From: Ptiloglossa arizonensis
Lineage: Eukaryota; Arthropoda; Insecta; Hymenoptera; Colletidae
Assembly: GCF_051014685.1 (NCBI RefSeq)
Contig: NW_027478460.1
Coordinates: forward strand, 868,001-932,000
DNA length: 64,000 nt
Direction of reading: 5' to 3'
This document shows positions 1-10,747 of this stretch, piece after piece (position 1 is the first letter of the stretch; each line of letters starts with the position of its first letter). A program made the position numbers and the translations under genes. The notes below the pieces were generated by a model that had not been told where the DNA came from, made no database searches, and saw only the letters and a program-made list of their open reading frames with translations.

Positions 1-74
1 GTCTGAAAGTGGAAACTCGCCCGATTACAACGGTGTGCGCACTTTTCCCCTAGGTCGTTCTAGTTACTCGTTTC

Positions 75-249
75 GAGCATCAGAACTGCGAAAATTTTGA
101 GTTTCTCAAGCGTTTCTTATATCCAAACTGCCATATCTCGCGAACGGATTGATCAATCCGCAAAATTTCTGTTGCATCTGAAAGTAGAAACTCGCCCGAT
201 TACAACGGTATGCGCACTTTTCCCCTAGGCCGTTCTAGTTATTCGTGTC
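75..249 (+). repeat. Reference 175 bp monomer
   Basis: First complete unit, used as the coordinate reference. In monomer coordinates: GAGCATCAGAACTGCG at 1-16; AAAATTTT at 17-24; variable CTCAAGCG at 31-38; a variable pair after TTTCTTA (AT, CA, CC, CT or TT); near-invariant CATATCTCGCGAACGG at 58-73; the dyad CGGATTGATCAATCCG at 71-86; AAAATTT at 88-94; variable TTGCATCTGAAAG at 98-110; AGAAACTCGCCCGATTAC at 112-129; variable GGTATGCGCAC at 133-143; TTTTCCCCTA at 144-153; then a variable tail (GGCCGTTCTAGTTATTCG or ATGCCGTTCTAGTTACTCG). By my count the consensus has 75 G+C in 175 bases and 13 CpG. This unit is of the TATATCC / TGATCAATCC type ending in TTATTCGTGTC. Confidence 0.95.
145..160. 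other. Perfect 16 bp dyad in the monomer (representative copy)
   Basis: CGGATTGATCAATCCG reads identically on both strands and occupies monomer positions 71-86. It recurs unchanged in a large fraction of monomers. Other types alter only its centre or one arm: TGACCAATCC, TGATCCATCC, TGACCTATCC, CGACCAATCC. The outer CGGAT and ATCCG arms are kept in nearly all of them. Dyad symmetry of this size would suit a dimeric DNA-binding protein or a short cruciform, but no binding protein can be inferred from this window. Confidence 0.6.
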
Positions 250-1299
250 GAGCATCAGAACTGCGAAAATTTTGAGTTTCTCAAGCGTTTCTTACATCCA
301 AACTGCCATATCTCGCGAACGGATTGACCAATCCGCAAAATTTCTGTTGCATCTGAAAGTAGAAACTCGCCCGATTACAACGGTATGCGTACTTTTCCCC
401 TATGCCGTTCTAGTTACTCGTTTCGAGCATCAGAACTGCGAAAATTTTGAGTTTCTCAAGCGTTTCTTATTTCCAAACTGCCATATCTCGCGAACGGATC
501 GACCAATCCGCAAAATTTCTGTTGCATGTGCAAGTAGAAACTCGCCCGATTAGAGCAGTATGCGTACTTTTACCCTAGGCCGCTCTAGTTATTCGTTTCG
601 AGCATCAGAACTGCGAAAATTTTGAGTTTCTCAAGCGTTTCTTACCTCCAAACTGCCATATCTCGCGAACGGATTGATCAATCCGCAAAATTTCTGTTGC
701 GTCTGAAAGTAGAAACTCGCCCGATTACAACGGTGTGCGCACTTTTCCCCTAGGCCGTTCTAGTTACTCGTTTCGAGCATCAGAACTGCGAAAATTTTGA
801 GTTTCTCAAGCGTTTCTTATATCCAAACTGCCATATCTCGCGAACGGATTGATCAATCCGCAAAATTTCTGTTGCATCTGAAAGTAGAAACTCGCCCGAT
901 TACAACGGTATGCGCACTTTTCCCCTAGGCCGTTCTAGATATTCGTGTCGAGCATCAGAACTGCGAAAATTTTGAGTTTCTCAAGCGTTTCTTACATCCA
1001 AACTGCCATATCTCGCGAACGGATCGACCAATCCGCAAAATTTCTGTTGCATGTGCAAGTAGAAACTCGCCCGATTAGAACAGTATGCGTACTTTTCCCC
1101 TAGGCCGCTCTAGTTATTCGTTTCGAGCATCAGAACTGCGAAAATTTTGAGTTTCTCAAGCGTTTCTTACCTCCAAACTGCCATATCTCGCGAACGGATT
1201 GATCAATCCGCAAAATTTCTGTTGCATCTGAAAGTAGAAACTCGCCCGATTACAACGGTATGCGTACTTTTCCCCTATGCCGTTCTAGTTACTCGTTTC

Positions 1300-3290
1300 G
1301 AGCATCAGAACTGCGAAAATTTTGAGTTTATAAAGCGTTTCTTATTTCCAAACTGCCATATCTCGCGAACGGATTGATCAATCCGCAAAATTTCTGTGGC
1401 ATCTGAAAGCAGAAACTCGCCCGATTACAACGGTATGCGCACTTTTCCCCTAGGCGGTTCTAGTTATTCGTTTCGAGCATCAGAACTGCGAAAATTTTGA
1501 GTTTCTCAAGCGTTTCTTATTTCCAAACTGCCATATCTCGCGAACGGATCGACCAATCCGCAAAATTTCTGTTGCATGTGCAAGTAGAATCTCGCCCGAT
1601 TACAACGGTATGCGTACTTTTCCCCTAGGCCGTTCTAGTTATTTCGTTTCGACCATCAGAACTGCGCAAATTTTGAGTTTCTCAAGCGTTTCTTATATCC
1701 AAACTACCATACCTCGCGAACGGATTGATCAATCCGCAAAATTTCTGTTGCATCTGAAAGTAGAAACTCGCCCGATTACAACGGTATGCGCACTTTTCCC
1801 CTAGGCCGTTCTAGTTATTCGTGTCGAGCATCAGAACTGCGAAAATTTTGAGTTTCTCAAGCGTTTCTTACATCCAAACTGCCATATCTCGCGAACGGAT
1901 TGACCAATCCGCAAAATTTCTGATGCATCTGAAAGTAGAAACTCGCCCGATTACAACGGTATGCTTACTTTTCCCCTATGCCGTTCTAGTTACTCGTTTC
2001 GAGCATCAGAACTGCGAAAATTTTGAGATTCTCAAGCGTTTCTTATTTCCAAACTGCCATATCTCGCGAACGGATTGATCAATCCGCAAAATTTCTGCGG
2101 CATCTGAAAGTAGAAACTCGCCCGATTACAACGGTATGCGTACTTTTCCCCTATGCCGTTCTAGTTATTCGTTTCGAGCATCAGAACTGCGAAAATTTTG
2201 AGTTTCTCAAGCGTTTCTTACTTCCAAACTGCCATATCTCGCGAACGGATCGACCAATCCGCAAAATTTCTGTTGCATGTGCAAGTAGAAACTCGCCTGA
2301 TTACAACGGTATGCGTACTTTTCCCCTAGGCCGTTCTAGTTATTCGTTTCGAGCATCAGAACTGCGAAAATTTTGAGTTTCTCAAGCGTTTCTTACTTCC
2401 AAACTGCCATATCTCGCGAACGGATCGACCAATCCGCAAAATTTCTGTTGCATGTGCAAGTAGAAACTCGCCCGATTAGAACGGTATGCGTACTTTTCCC
2501 CTAGGCCGTTCTAGTTATTCGTTTCGAGCATCAGAACTGCGAAAATTTTAAGTTTCTCAAGCGTTTCTTACCTCCAAACTGCCATATCTCGCGAACGGAT
2601 TGATCCATCCGCAAAATTTCTGTTGCATCTGAAAGTAGAAACTCGCCCGATTACAACGGTATGCGTACTTTTCCCCTATGCCGTTCTAGTTACTCGTTTC
2701 GAGCATCAGAACTGCGAAAATTTTGAGTTTATCAACGTTTCTTATTTCCAAACTGCCATATCTCGCGAACGGATTGATCAATCCGCAAAATTTCTGTTGT
2801 ATCTGAAAGTAGAAACTCGCCCGATTACAACGGTGTGCGCACTTTTCCCCTAGGCCGTTCTAGTTATTCGTGTCGAGCATCAGAACTGCGAAAATTTTGC
2901 GTTTCTCAAGCGTTCCTTACCTCCAAACTGCCATATCTCGCGAACGGATTGACCAATCCGCAAAATTTCTGTTGCATCTGAAAGTAGAAACTCACCCGAT
3001 TACAACGGTATGCGTACTCTTCCCCTATGCCGTTCTAGTTACTCGTTTCGAGCATCAGAACTGCGAAAATTTTGAGTTTCTCAAGCGTTTCTTACCTCCA
3101 AACTGCCATATCTCGCGAACGGATTGATCAATCCGCAAAATTTCTGTTGCATCTGAAAGTAGAAACTCGCCCGATTACAACGGTATGCGTACTTTTCCCC
3201 TATGCCGTTCTAGTTACTCGTTTCGAGCATCAGAACTGCGAAAATTTTGAGTTTATCAAGCGTTTCTTATTTCCAAACTGCCATATCTCG
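1300..3290 (+). repeat. Block copy A1 of a long-range duplication (partner 36131-38120)
   Basis: The monomer order U, V (176 bp), W, Q, R-like, X, Y, Z, 174 bp unit, TTTTGCG unit, T, U is repeated at 36131-38120 with a constant offset of 34831 bp. Rare shared variants make this more than family resemblance: CTGATGCATCTG at about 1921 and 36752, TTTTGAGATTCTC at about 2024 and 36855, and the 174 bp unit with TTTATCAACG at about 2730 and 37560. Copy A1 has its own differences, such as GACCATCAG at 1651 and TTTATAAAG at about 1328. Confidence 0.85.
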
Positions 3291-4250
3291 CGAACGGATT
3301 GATCAATCCGCAAAATTTCTGTGGCATCTGAAAGTAGAAACTCGCCCGATTACAACGGTATGCGCACTTTTCCCCTAGGCGGTTCTAGTTATTCGTTTCG
3401 AGCATCAGAACTGCGAAAATTTTAAGTTTCTCAAGCGTTTCTTACCTCCAAACTGCCATATCTCGCGAACGGATTGATCCATCCGCAAAATTTCTGTTGC
3501 ATCTGAAAGTAGAAACTCGCCTGATTACAACGGTATGCGTACTTTTCCCCTAGGCCGTTCTAGTTATTCGTTTCGAGCATCAGAACTGCGAAAATTTTGA
3601 GTTTCTCAAGCGTTTCTTACTTCCAAACTGCCATATTTCGCGAACGGATCGACCAATCCGCAAAATTTCTGTTGCATGTGCAAGTAGAAACTCGCCCGAT
3701 TAGAACGGTATGCGTACTTTTCCCCTAGGCCGTTCTAGTTATTCGTTTCGAGCATCAGAACTGCGAAAATTTTAAGTTTCTCAAGCGTTTCTTACCTCCA
3801 AACTGCCATATCTCGCGAACGGATTGATCCATCCGCAAAATTTCTGTTGCATCTGAAAGTAGAAACTCGCCCGATTACAACAGTATGCGTACTTTTCCCC
3901 TATGCCGTTCTAGTTACTCGTTTCGGGCATCAGAACTGCGAAAATTTTGAGTTTATCAACGTTTCTTATTTCCAAACTGCCATATCTCGCGAACGGATTG
4001 ATCAATCCACAAAATTTCTGTTGTATCTGAAAGTAGAAACTCGCCCGATTACAACGGTGTGCGCACTTTTCCCCTAGGCCGTTCTAGTTATTCGTGTCGA
4101 GCATCAGAACTGCGAAAATTTTGCGTTTCTCAAGCGTTCCTTACCTCCAAACTGCCATATCTCGCGAACGGATTGACCAATCCGCAAAATTTCTGTTGCA
4201 TCTGAAAGTAGAAACTCACCCGATTACAACGGTATGCGTACTCTTCCCCT
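3291..4250 (+). repeat. Clean monomers preceding the indel-rich segment
   Basis: Five to six regular monomers of types U, Z (with TTTTAAG), Y, Z, the 174 bp TTTATCAACG unit and the TTTTGCG / GTTCCTT unit. Private variants here are GATTACAACAGTATGCG near 3880 and TTTCGGGCATCAG near 3925. Both recur in the indel-rich stretch that follows (about 4398 and 4440), roughly 519 bp downstream, i.e. three monomers less a few deleted bases. Confidence 0.8.
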
Positions 4251-7200
4251 ATGCGTTACTCGTTTCCGAGCATCAGAACTGCGAAAATTTTAAGTTTCTC
4301 AAGCGTTTCTTACCTCCAAACTGCATATCTCGCGAACGGATTGATCCATCCGCAAAATTTCTGTTGCATCTGAAAGTAGAAACTCGCCCGATTACAACAG
4401 TATGCGTACTTTTCCCCTATGCCGTTCTAGTTACTCGTTTCGGGCATCAGAACTGCGAAAATTTTGAGTTTATCAACGTTTCTTATTTCCAAACTGCCAT
4501 ATCTCGCGAACGGATTTGGATCAATCCGCAAAATTTCTGTTGTATCTGAAAGTAGAAACTCGCCCGATTACAACGGTGTGCGCACTTTTCCCCTAGGCCG
4601 TTCTAGTTATTCGTGTCGAGCATCAGAACTGCGAAAATTTTGCGTTTCTCAAGCGTTCCTTACCTCCAAACTGCCATATCTCGCGAACGGATTGACCAAT
4701 CCGCAAAATTTCTGTGCATCTGAAAGTAGAAACTCACCCGATTACAACGGTATGCGTACTCTTCCCCTATGCGTTCTAGTTACTCGTTTCGAGCATCAGA
4801 ACTGCGAAAATTTTGAGTTTCTCAAGCGTTTCTTACCTCCAAACTGCCATATCTCGCGAACGGATTGATCAATCCGCAAATTTCTGTTGCATCTGAAAGT
4901 AGAAACTCGCCCGATTACAACGGTATGCGTACTTTTCCCCTATGCCGTTCTAGTTACTCGTTTCGAGCATCAGAACTGCGAAAATTTTGAGTTTATCAAG
5001 CGTTTCTTATTTCCAAACTGCCATATCTCGCGAACGGATTGATCAATCCGCAAAATTTCTGTGGCACCTGAAAGTAGAAACTCGCCACGATTACAACGGT
5101 ATGCGCACTTTTCCCCTAGCGGTTCTAGTTATTCGTTTCGAGCATCAGAACTGCGAAAATTTTAAGTTTCTTCAAGCGTTTCTTACCTCCAAACTGCCAT
5201 ATCTCGCGAACGGATTGATCCATCCGCAAAATTTCTGTTGCATCTGAAAGTAGAAACTCGCCCGATTACAACGGTATGCGTACTTTTCCCCTATGCCGTT
5301 CTAGTTACTCGTTTCGAGCATCAGAACTGCGAAAATTTTGAGTTTATCAACGTTTCTTATTCCAAACTGCCATATCTCGCGAACGGATTGATCAATCCGC
5401 AAAATTTCTGTTGTATCTGAAAGTAGAAACTCGCCCGATTACAACTCGGTGTGCGCACTTTTCCCTAGGCCGTTCTAGTTATTCGTGTCGAGCATCAGAA
5501 CTGCGAAAATTTTGCAGTTTCTCAAGCGTTCCTTACCTCCAAACTGCCATATCTCGCGAACGGATTGACCAATCCGCAAAATTTCTGTTGCATCTGAAAG
5601 TAGAAGAACTCACCGATTACAACGGTATGCGTACTCTTCCCCTATGCCGTTCTAGTTACTCGTTTCGAGCATCAGAACTGCGAAAATTTTGAGTTTCTCA
5701 AGCGTTTCTTACCTCCAAACTGCCATATTCTCGCGAACGGATTGATCAATCCGCAAAATTTCTGTTGCATCTGAAAGTAGAAACTCGCCCGATTACAACG
5801 GTATGCGTACTTTTCCCCTATGCCGTTCTAGTTACTCGTTTTCGAGCATCAGAACTGCGAAAATTTTGAGTTTATCAAGCGTTTCTTATTCAAACTGCCA
5901 TATCTCGCGAACGTGATTGATCAATCCGCAAAATTTCTGTGGCATCTGAAAGTAGAAACTCGCCCGATTACAACGGTATGCGCACTTTTCCCCTAGGCGG
6001 TTCTAGTTATTCGTTTTCGAGCATCAGAACTGCGAAATTTTGAGTTTCTCAAGCGTTTCTTATTTCCAAACTGCCATATCTCGCGAAACGGATCGACCAA
6101 TCCGCAAAATTTCTGTTGCATGTGCAAGTAGAATCTCGCCCGATTACAACGGTATGCGTACTTTTCCCCTAGGCCGTTCTAGTTATTTCGTTTCGAGCAT
6201 CAGAACTGCGAAAATTTTGAGTTTCTCAAGCGTTTCTTATTTCCAAACTGCCATATCTCGCGAACGGATTGATCAATCCGCAAAATTTCTGCGGCATCTG
6301 AAAGTAGAAACTCGCCCGATTACAACGGTATGCGTACTTTTCCCCTATGCCGTTCTAGTTATTCGTTTCGAGCATCAGAACTGCGAAAATTTTGAGTTTC
6401 TCAAGCGTTTCTTACTTCCAACTGCCATATCTCGCGAACGGATCGACCAATCCGCAAAATTTCTGTTGCATGTGCGAAGTAGAAACTCGCCTGATTACAA
6501 CGGTATGCGTACTTTTCCCTAGGCCGTTCTAGTTATTCGTTTCGAGCATCAGAACTGCGAAAATTTTGAGTTTCTCAAGCGTTTCTTACTTCCAAACTGC
6601 CATATCTCGCGAACGGATCGACCAATCCGCAAAATTTCTGTTTTGCATGTGCAAGTAGAAACTCGCCCGATTAGAACGGTATGCGTACTTTTCCCCTAGG
6701 CCGTTCTAGTTATTCGTTTCGAGCATCAGAACTGCGAAAATTTTAAGTTTCTCAAGCGTTTCTTACCTCCAAACTGCCATATCTCGCGAACGGATTGATC
6801 CATCCGCAAAATTTCTGTTGCATCTGAAAGTAGAAACTCGCCCGATTACAACGGTATGCGTACTTTTCCCCTATGCCGTTCTAGTTACTCGTTTCGAGCA
6901 TCAGAACTGCGAAAATTTTGAGTTTATCAACGTTTCTTATTTCCAAACTGCCATATCTCGCGAACGGATTGATCAATCCGCAAAATTTCTGTTGCATCTG
7001 AAAGTAGAAACTCGCCCGATTACAACGGTAGTGCGCACTTTTCCCCTAGGCCGTTCTAGTTTATTCGTGTCGAGCATCAGAACTGCGAAAATTTTGCGTT
7101 TCTCAAGCGTTCCTTACCTCCAAACTGCCATATCTCGCGAACGGATTGACCAATCCGCAAAATTTCTGTTGCATCTGAAAGTAGAAACTCACCCGATTAC

Positions 7201-7640
7201 AACGGTATGCGTACTCTTCCCCTATGCCGTTCTAGTTACTCGTTTCGAGCATCAGAACTTGCGAAATTTTGAGTTTCGTCAGCGTTTCTTACATCCAAAC
7301 GGCCATATCTCGCGAACGGATTGATCAATCCGCAAAATTTCTGTTGCATCTGAAAGTAGAAACTCGCCCGATTACAACGGTATGCGTACTTTTCCCACTA
7401 TGCCGTTCTAGTTTACTCGTTTTCGAGCATCAGAACTGCGAAATTTTGAGTTTCTCAAGCGTTTCTTATTCCAAACTGCCATATCTCGCGAACGGATGGA
7501 CAATCCGCAAAATTTCTTTTGCATGTGCAAGTAGAATCTCGCCCGATTACAACGGTATGCGTACTTTTCCCCCTAGCCGTTCTAGTTATTTCGTTTCGAG
7601 CATCAGAACTGCGCAAATTTTGAGTTTCTCAAGCGTTTCT
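4250..7640 (+). other. Indel-rich stretch of the array, probable low-quality assembly patch
   Basis: The monomers are the same types as on either side, but the 175 bp spacing breaks down because of about forty small insertions and deletions. Examples: seven bases missing after ATGC near 4254; TTTCCGAG near 4266; ACTGCATATC near 4322; GGATTTGGATC near 4515; CTGTGCATC near 4714; CCTAGCGG near 5117; TTTCTTCAAG near 5168; ACAACTCGGTG near 5445; GAAGAACTCACCG near 5605; CATATTCTCG near 5727; TTTTCGAGC near 5840, 6015 and 7422; GCGAAACGG near 6087; TGCGAAGTAG near 6475; CTGTTTTGCATG near 6641; CGGTAGTGCG near 7029; GATGGACAATCC near 7496. Most change homopolymers or single bases, as unpolished long-read sequence does. 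From about 7640 the 175/176 bp rhythm resumes exactly. Confidence 0.8.
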
Positions 7641-8896
7641 TACCTCCCAACTGCCATATCTCGCGAACGGATCGACCAATCCGCAAAATTTCTGTTGCAT
7701 GTGCAAGTAGAAACTCGCCCGATTAGAACGGTATGCGTACTTTTCCCCTAGGCCGTTCTAGTTATTCGTTTCGAGCATCAGAACTGCGAAAATTTTAAGT
7801 TTCTCAAGTGTTTCTTACCTCCAAACTGCCATATCTCGCGAACGGATTGATCCATCCGCAAAATTTCTGTTGCATCTGAAAGTAGAAACTCGCCCGATTA
7901 CAACGGTATGCGTACTTTTCCCCTATGCCGTTCTAGTTACTCGTTTCGAGCATCAGAACTGCGAAAATTTTGAGTTTTTCAACGTTTCTTATTTCCAAAC
8001 TGCCATATCTCGCGAACGGATTGATCAATCCGCAAAATTTCTGTTGCATCTGAAAGTAGAAACTCGCCCGATTACAACGGTGTGCGCACTTTTCCCCTAG
8101 GCCGTTCTAGTTATTCGTGTCGAGCATCAGAACTGCGAAAATTTTGCGTTTCTCAAGCGTTCCTTACCTCCAAACTGCCATATCTCGCGAACGGATTGAC
8201 CAATCCGCAAAATTTCTGTTGCATCTGAAAGTAGAAACTCACCCGATTACAACGGTATGCGTACTCTTCCCCTATGCCGTTCTAGTTACTCGTTTCGAGC
8301 ATCAGAACTGCGAAAATTTTGAGTTTCTCAAGCGTTTCTTACATCCAAACGGCCATATCTCGCGAACGGATTGATCAATCCGCAAAATTTCTGTTGCATC
8401 TGAAAGTAGAAACTCGCCCGATTACAACGGTATGCGTACTTTTCCCCTATGCCGTTCTAGTTACTCGTTTCGAGCATCAGAACTGCGAAAATTTTGAGTT
8501 TCTCAAGCGTTTCTTATTTCCAAACTGCCATATCTCGCGAACGGATCGACCAATCCGCAAAATTTCTTTTGCATGTGCAAGTAGAATCTCGCCCGATTAC
8601 AACGGTATGCGTACTTTTCCCCTAGGCCGTTCTAGTTATTTCGTTTCGAGCATCAGAACTGCGCAAATTTTGAGTTTCTCAAGCGTTTCTTACCTCCCAA
8701 CTGCCATATCTCGCGAACGGATTGGCCAATCCGCAAAATTTCTGTTGCGTCTGAAAGTAGAAACTCGCCCGATTACAACGGTGTGCGTACTATTCCCCTA
8801 GGCCGTTCTAGTTACTGGTTTCGAGCATCAGAACTGCGAAAATTTTGAGTTTCTCAAGCGTTTCTTATATCCAAACTGCCATATCTCGCGAACGGA
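6195..8896 (+). repeat. Block copy B1 of a long-range duplication (partner 38231-40929)
   Basis: Monomer order R-like, X, Y, Z, 174 bp unit, TTTTGCG unit, AAACGGCC unit, V (176 bp), CTCCCAACTG unit and so on is repeated at 38231-40929. The offset is 32036 at the start and 32033 from 7870 onward, the small drift coming from the indels of the 4250-7640 stretch. Shared rare variants include CCAAACGGCCATATC near 8346 and 40379, and TTACTGGTTTCG near 8815 and 40848. Confidence 0.82.
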
Positions 8897-9522
8897 TTGA
8901 TCAATCCGCAAAATTTCTGTTGCATCTGAAAGTAGAAACTCGCCCGATTACAACGGTATGCGCACTTTTCCCCTAGGCCGTTCTAGTTATTCGTGTCGAG
9001 CATCAGAACTGCGAAAATTTTGAGTTTCTCAAGCGTTTCTTACATCCAAACTGCCATATCTCGCGAACGGATTGACCAATCCGCAAAATTTCTGTTGCAT
9101 CTGAAAGTAGAAACTCGCCCGATTACAACGGTATGCGTACTTTTCCCCTATGCCGTTCTAGTTACTCGTTTCGAGCATCAGAACTGCGAAAATTTTGAGT
9201 TTCTCAAGCGTTTCTTATTTCCAAACTGCCATATCTCGCGAACGGATTGATCAATCCGCAAAATTTCTGCGGCATCTGAAAGCAGAAACTCGCCCGATTA
9301 CAACGGTATGCGCACTTTTCCCCTAGGCCGTTCCAGTTATTCATTTCGAGCATCAGAACTGCGAAAATTTTGAGTTTCTCAAGCGTTTCTTACATCCAAA
9401 CTGCCATATCTCGCGAACGGATCGACCAATCCGCAAAATTTCTGTTGCATGTGCAAGTAGAAACTCGCCCGATTAGAACGGTATGCGTACTTTTCCCCTA
9501 GGCGGTTCTAGTTATTCGTTTC
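8897..9522 (+). repeat. Clean monomers between blocks
   Basis: About four units: the rest of a P-like unit ending in GTGTCG, a Q unit, an R unit with GAAAGCAGAAAC and GTTCCAGTTATTCAT, and an S unit ending in GGCGGTTC. The order P-Q-R-S also occurs around 29120-29800 and 62383-63090. No other sequence. Confidence 0.75.
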
Positions 9523-10747
9523 GAGCATCAGAACCGCGCAAATTTTGAGTTTCTCAAGCGTTTCTTATATCCAAACTGCCATACCTCGCGAACGGATTGA
9601 TCAATCCGCAAAATTTCTGTTGCATCTGAAAGTAGAAACTCGCCCGATTACAACGGTATGCGCACTTTTCCCCTAGGCCGTTCTAGTTATTCGTGTCGAG
9701 CATCAGAACTGCGAAAATTTTGAGTTTCTCAAGCGTTTCTTACATCCAAACTGCCATATCTCGCGAACGGATTGACCAATCCGCAAAATTTCTGTTGCAT
9801 CTGAAAGTAGAAACTCGCCCGATTACAACGGAATGCTTACTTTTCCCCTATGCCGTTCTAGTTACTCGTTTCGAGCATCAGAACTGCGAAAATTTTGAGT
9901 TTCTCAAGCGTTTCTTATTTCCAAACTGCCATATCTCGCGAACGGATTGATCAATCCGCAAAATTTCTGCGGCATCTGAAAGTAGAAACTCGCCCGATTA
10001 CAACGGTATGCGCACTTTTCCCCTAGGCCGTTCCAGTTATTCATTTCGAGCATCAGAACTGCGAAAATTTTGAGTTTCTCAAGCGTTTCTTACCTCCAAA
10101 CTGCCATATCTCGCGAACGGATTGACCTATCCGCAAAATTTCTGTTGCGTCTGAAAGTAGAAACTCGCCCGATTACAACGGTGGGTGTAGTTTTCCCCTA
10201 GGCCGTTGTAGTTATTCGTTTCGAGCATCAGAACTGCGAAAATTTTGAGTTTCTCAAGCGTTTCTTACCTCCAAACTGCCATATCTCGCGAACGGATTGA
10301 TCAATCCACAAAATTTCTGTTGCATCTGATAGTAGAAACTCGCCCGATTACAACGGTATGCGTACTTTTCCCCTATGCCGTTCTAGTTATTCGTTTCGAG
10401 CATCAGAACTGCGAAAATTTTGAGTTTCTCAAGCGTTTCTTACTTCCAAACTGCCATATCTCGCGAACGGATCGACCAATCCGTAAAATTTCTGTTGCAT
10501 GTGCAAGTAGAAACTCGCCTGATTACAACGGTATGCGTACTTTTCCCCTAGGCCGTTCTAGTTATTCGTTTCGAGCATCAGAACTGCGAAAATTTTGAGT
10601 TTCTCAAGCGTTTCTTACTTCCAAACTGCCATATCTCGCGAACGGATCGACCAATCCGCAAAATTTCTGTTGCATGTGCAAGTAGAAACTCGCCCGATTA
10701 GAACGGTATGCGTACTTTTCCCCTAGGCCGTTCTAGTTATTCGTTTC
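9523..10747 (+). repeat. Seven-monomer block W-Q-R-G-H-X-Y (partner 41906-43130)
   Basis: Seven monomers (1225 bp) repeated at 41906-43130, offset 32383 bp. Both copies carry the uncommon GGAATGCTTAC in the Q unit (near 9829 and 42212), the GTGGGTGTAG G unit and the CTGATAG H unit. A visible difference is ATCCGTAAAAT in the X unit here against ATCCGCAAAAT in the partner. The last four monomers, from 10048, are also the start of the 21-mer HOR. Confidence 0.85.

Larger units (their letters stand above)
1..1299 (+). repeat. Mixed monomers, proximal block
   Basis: Seven to eight clean monomers with alternating GGCCGTTCTAG and ATGCCGTTCTAG tails. The order from 425 includes units with TGCATGTGCAAG plus GATTAGAGCAG or GATTAGAACAG, followed by units with TTGCGTCTG plus GTGTGCGCAC. 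The same neighbouring order is seen near 31975-32450 and 35480-35950, so this is a further copy of that block. No other sequence is present. Confidence 0.75.

Noticed and set aside
70..82. RNA polymerase III B-box-like TTTCGAGCATC, suggesting a tRNA-derived repeat
   Set aside because: It lacks the leading G and the final C of GTTCGANNC, there is no A-box at a suitable distance, and no cloverleaf can be drawn.
17..104. Monomer derived from an ancestral half-size dimer (GCGAAAATTTTG against CGCAAAATTTCTG)
   Set aside because: The similarity is limited to about 12 bases around an A/T tract and does not extend to the flanks, so it is not enough to argue for internal duplication.
150..235. Short palindromes CCTAGG, TCGCGA and CTAG as regulatory sites
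   Set aside because: Six- and four-base palindromes are expected by chance in a 175 bp unit and there is nothing further to support a function.
245..553. Frames opening with MSSIRTAK as a repeated small protein family
   Set aside because: The start is the GTG of the GTGTCGAGC tail variant; it appears wherever that tail allele occurs and vanishes with GTTTCG. No ribosome-binding or splice context, and no homology that I recognise.
4250..7640. Decayed edge of the array or pseudogenised satellite
   Set aside because: Changes are almost all small indels rather than substitutions, and perfect monomers resume on both sides; sequencing or assembly error explains this better.
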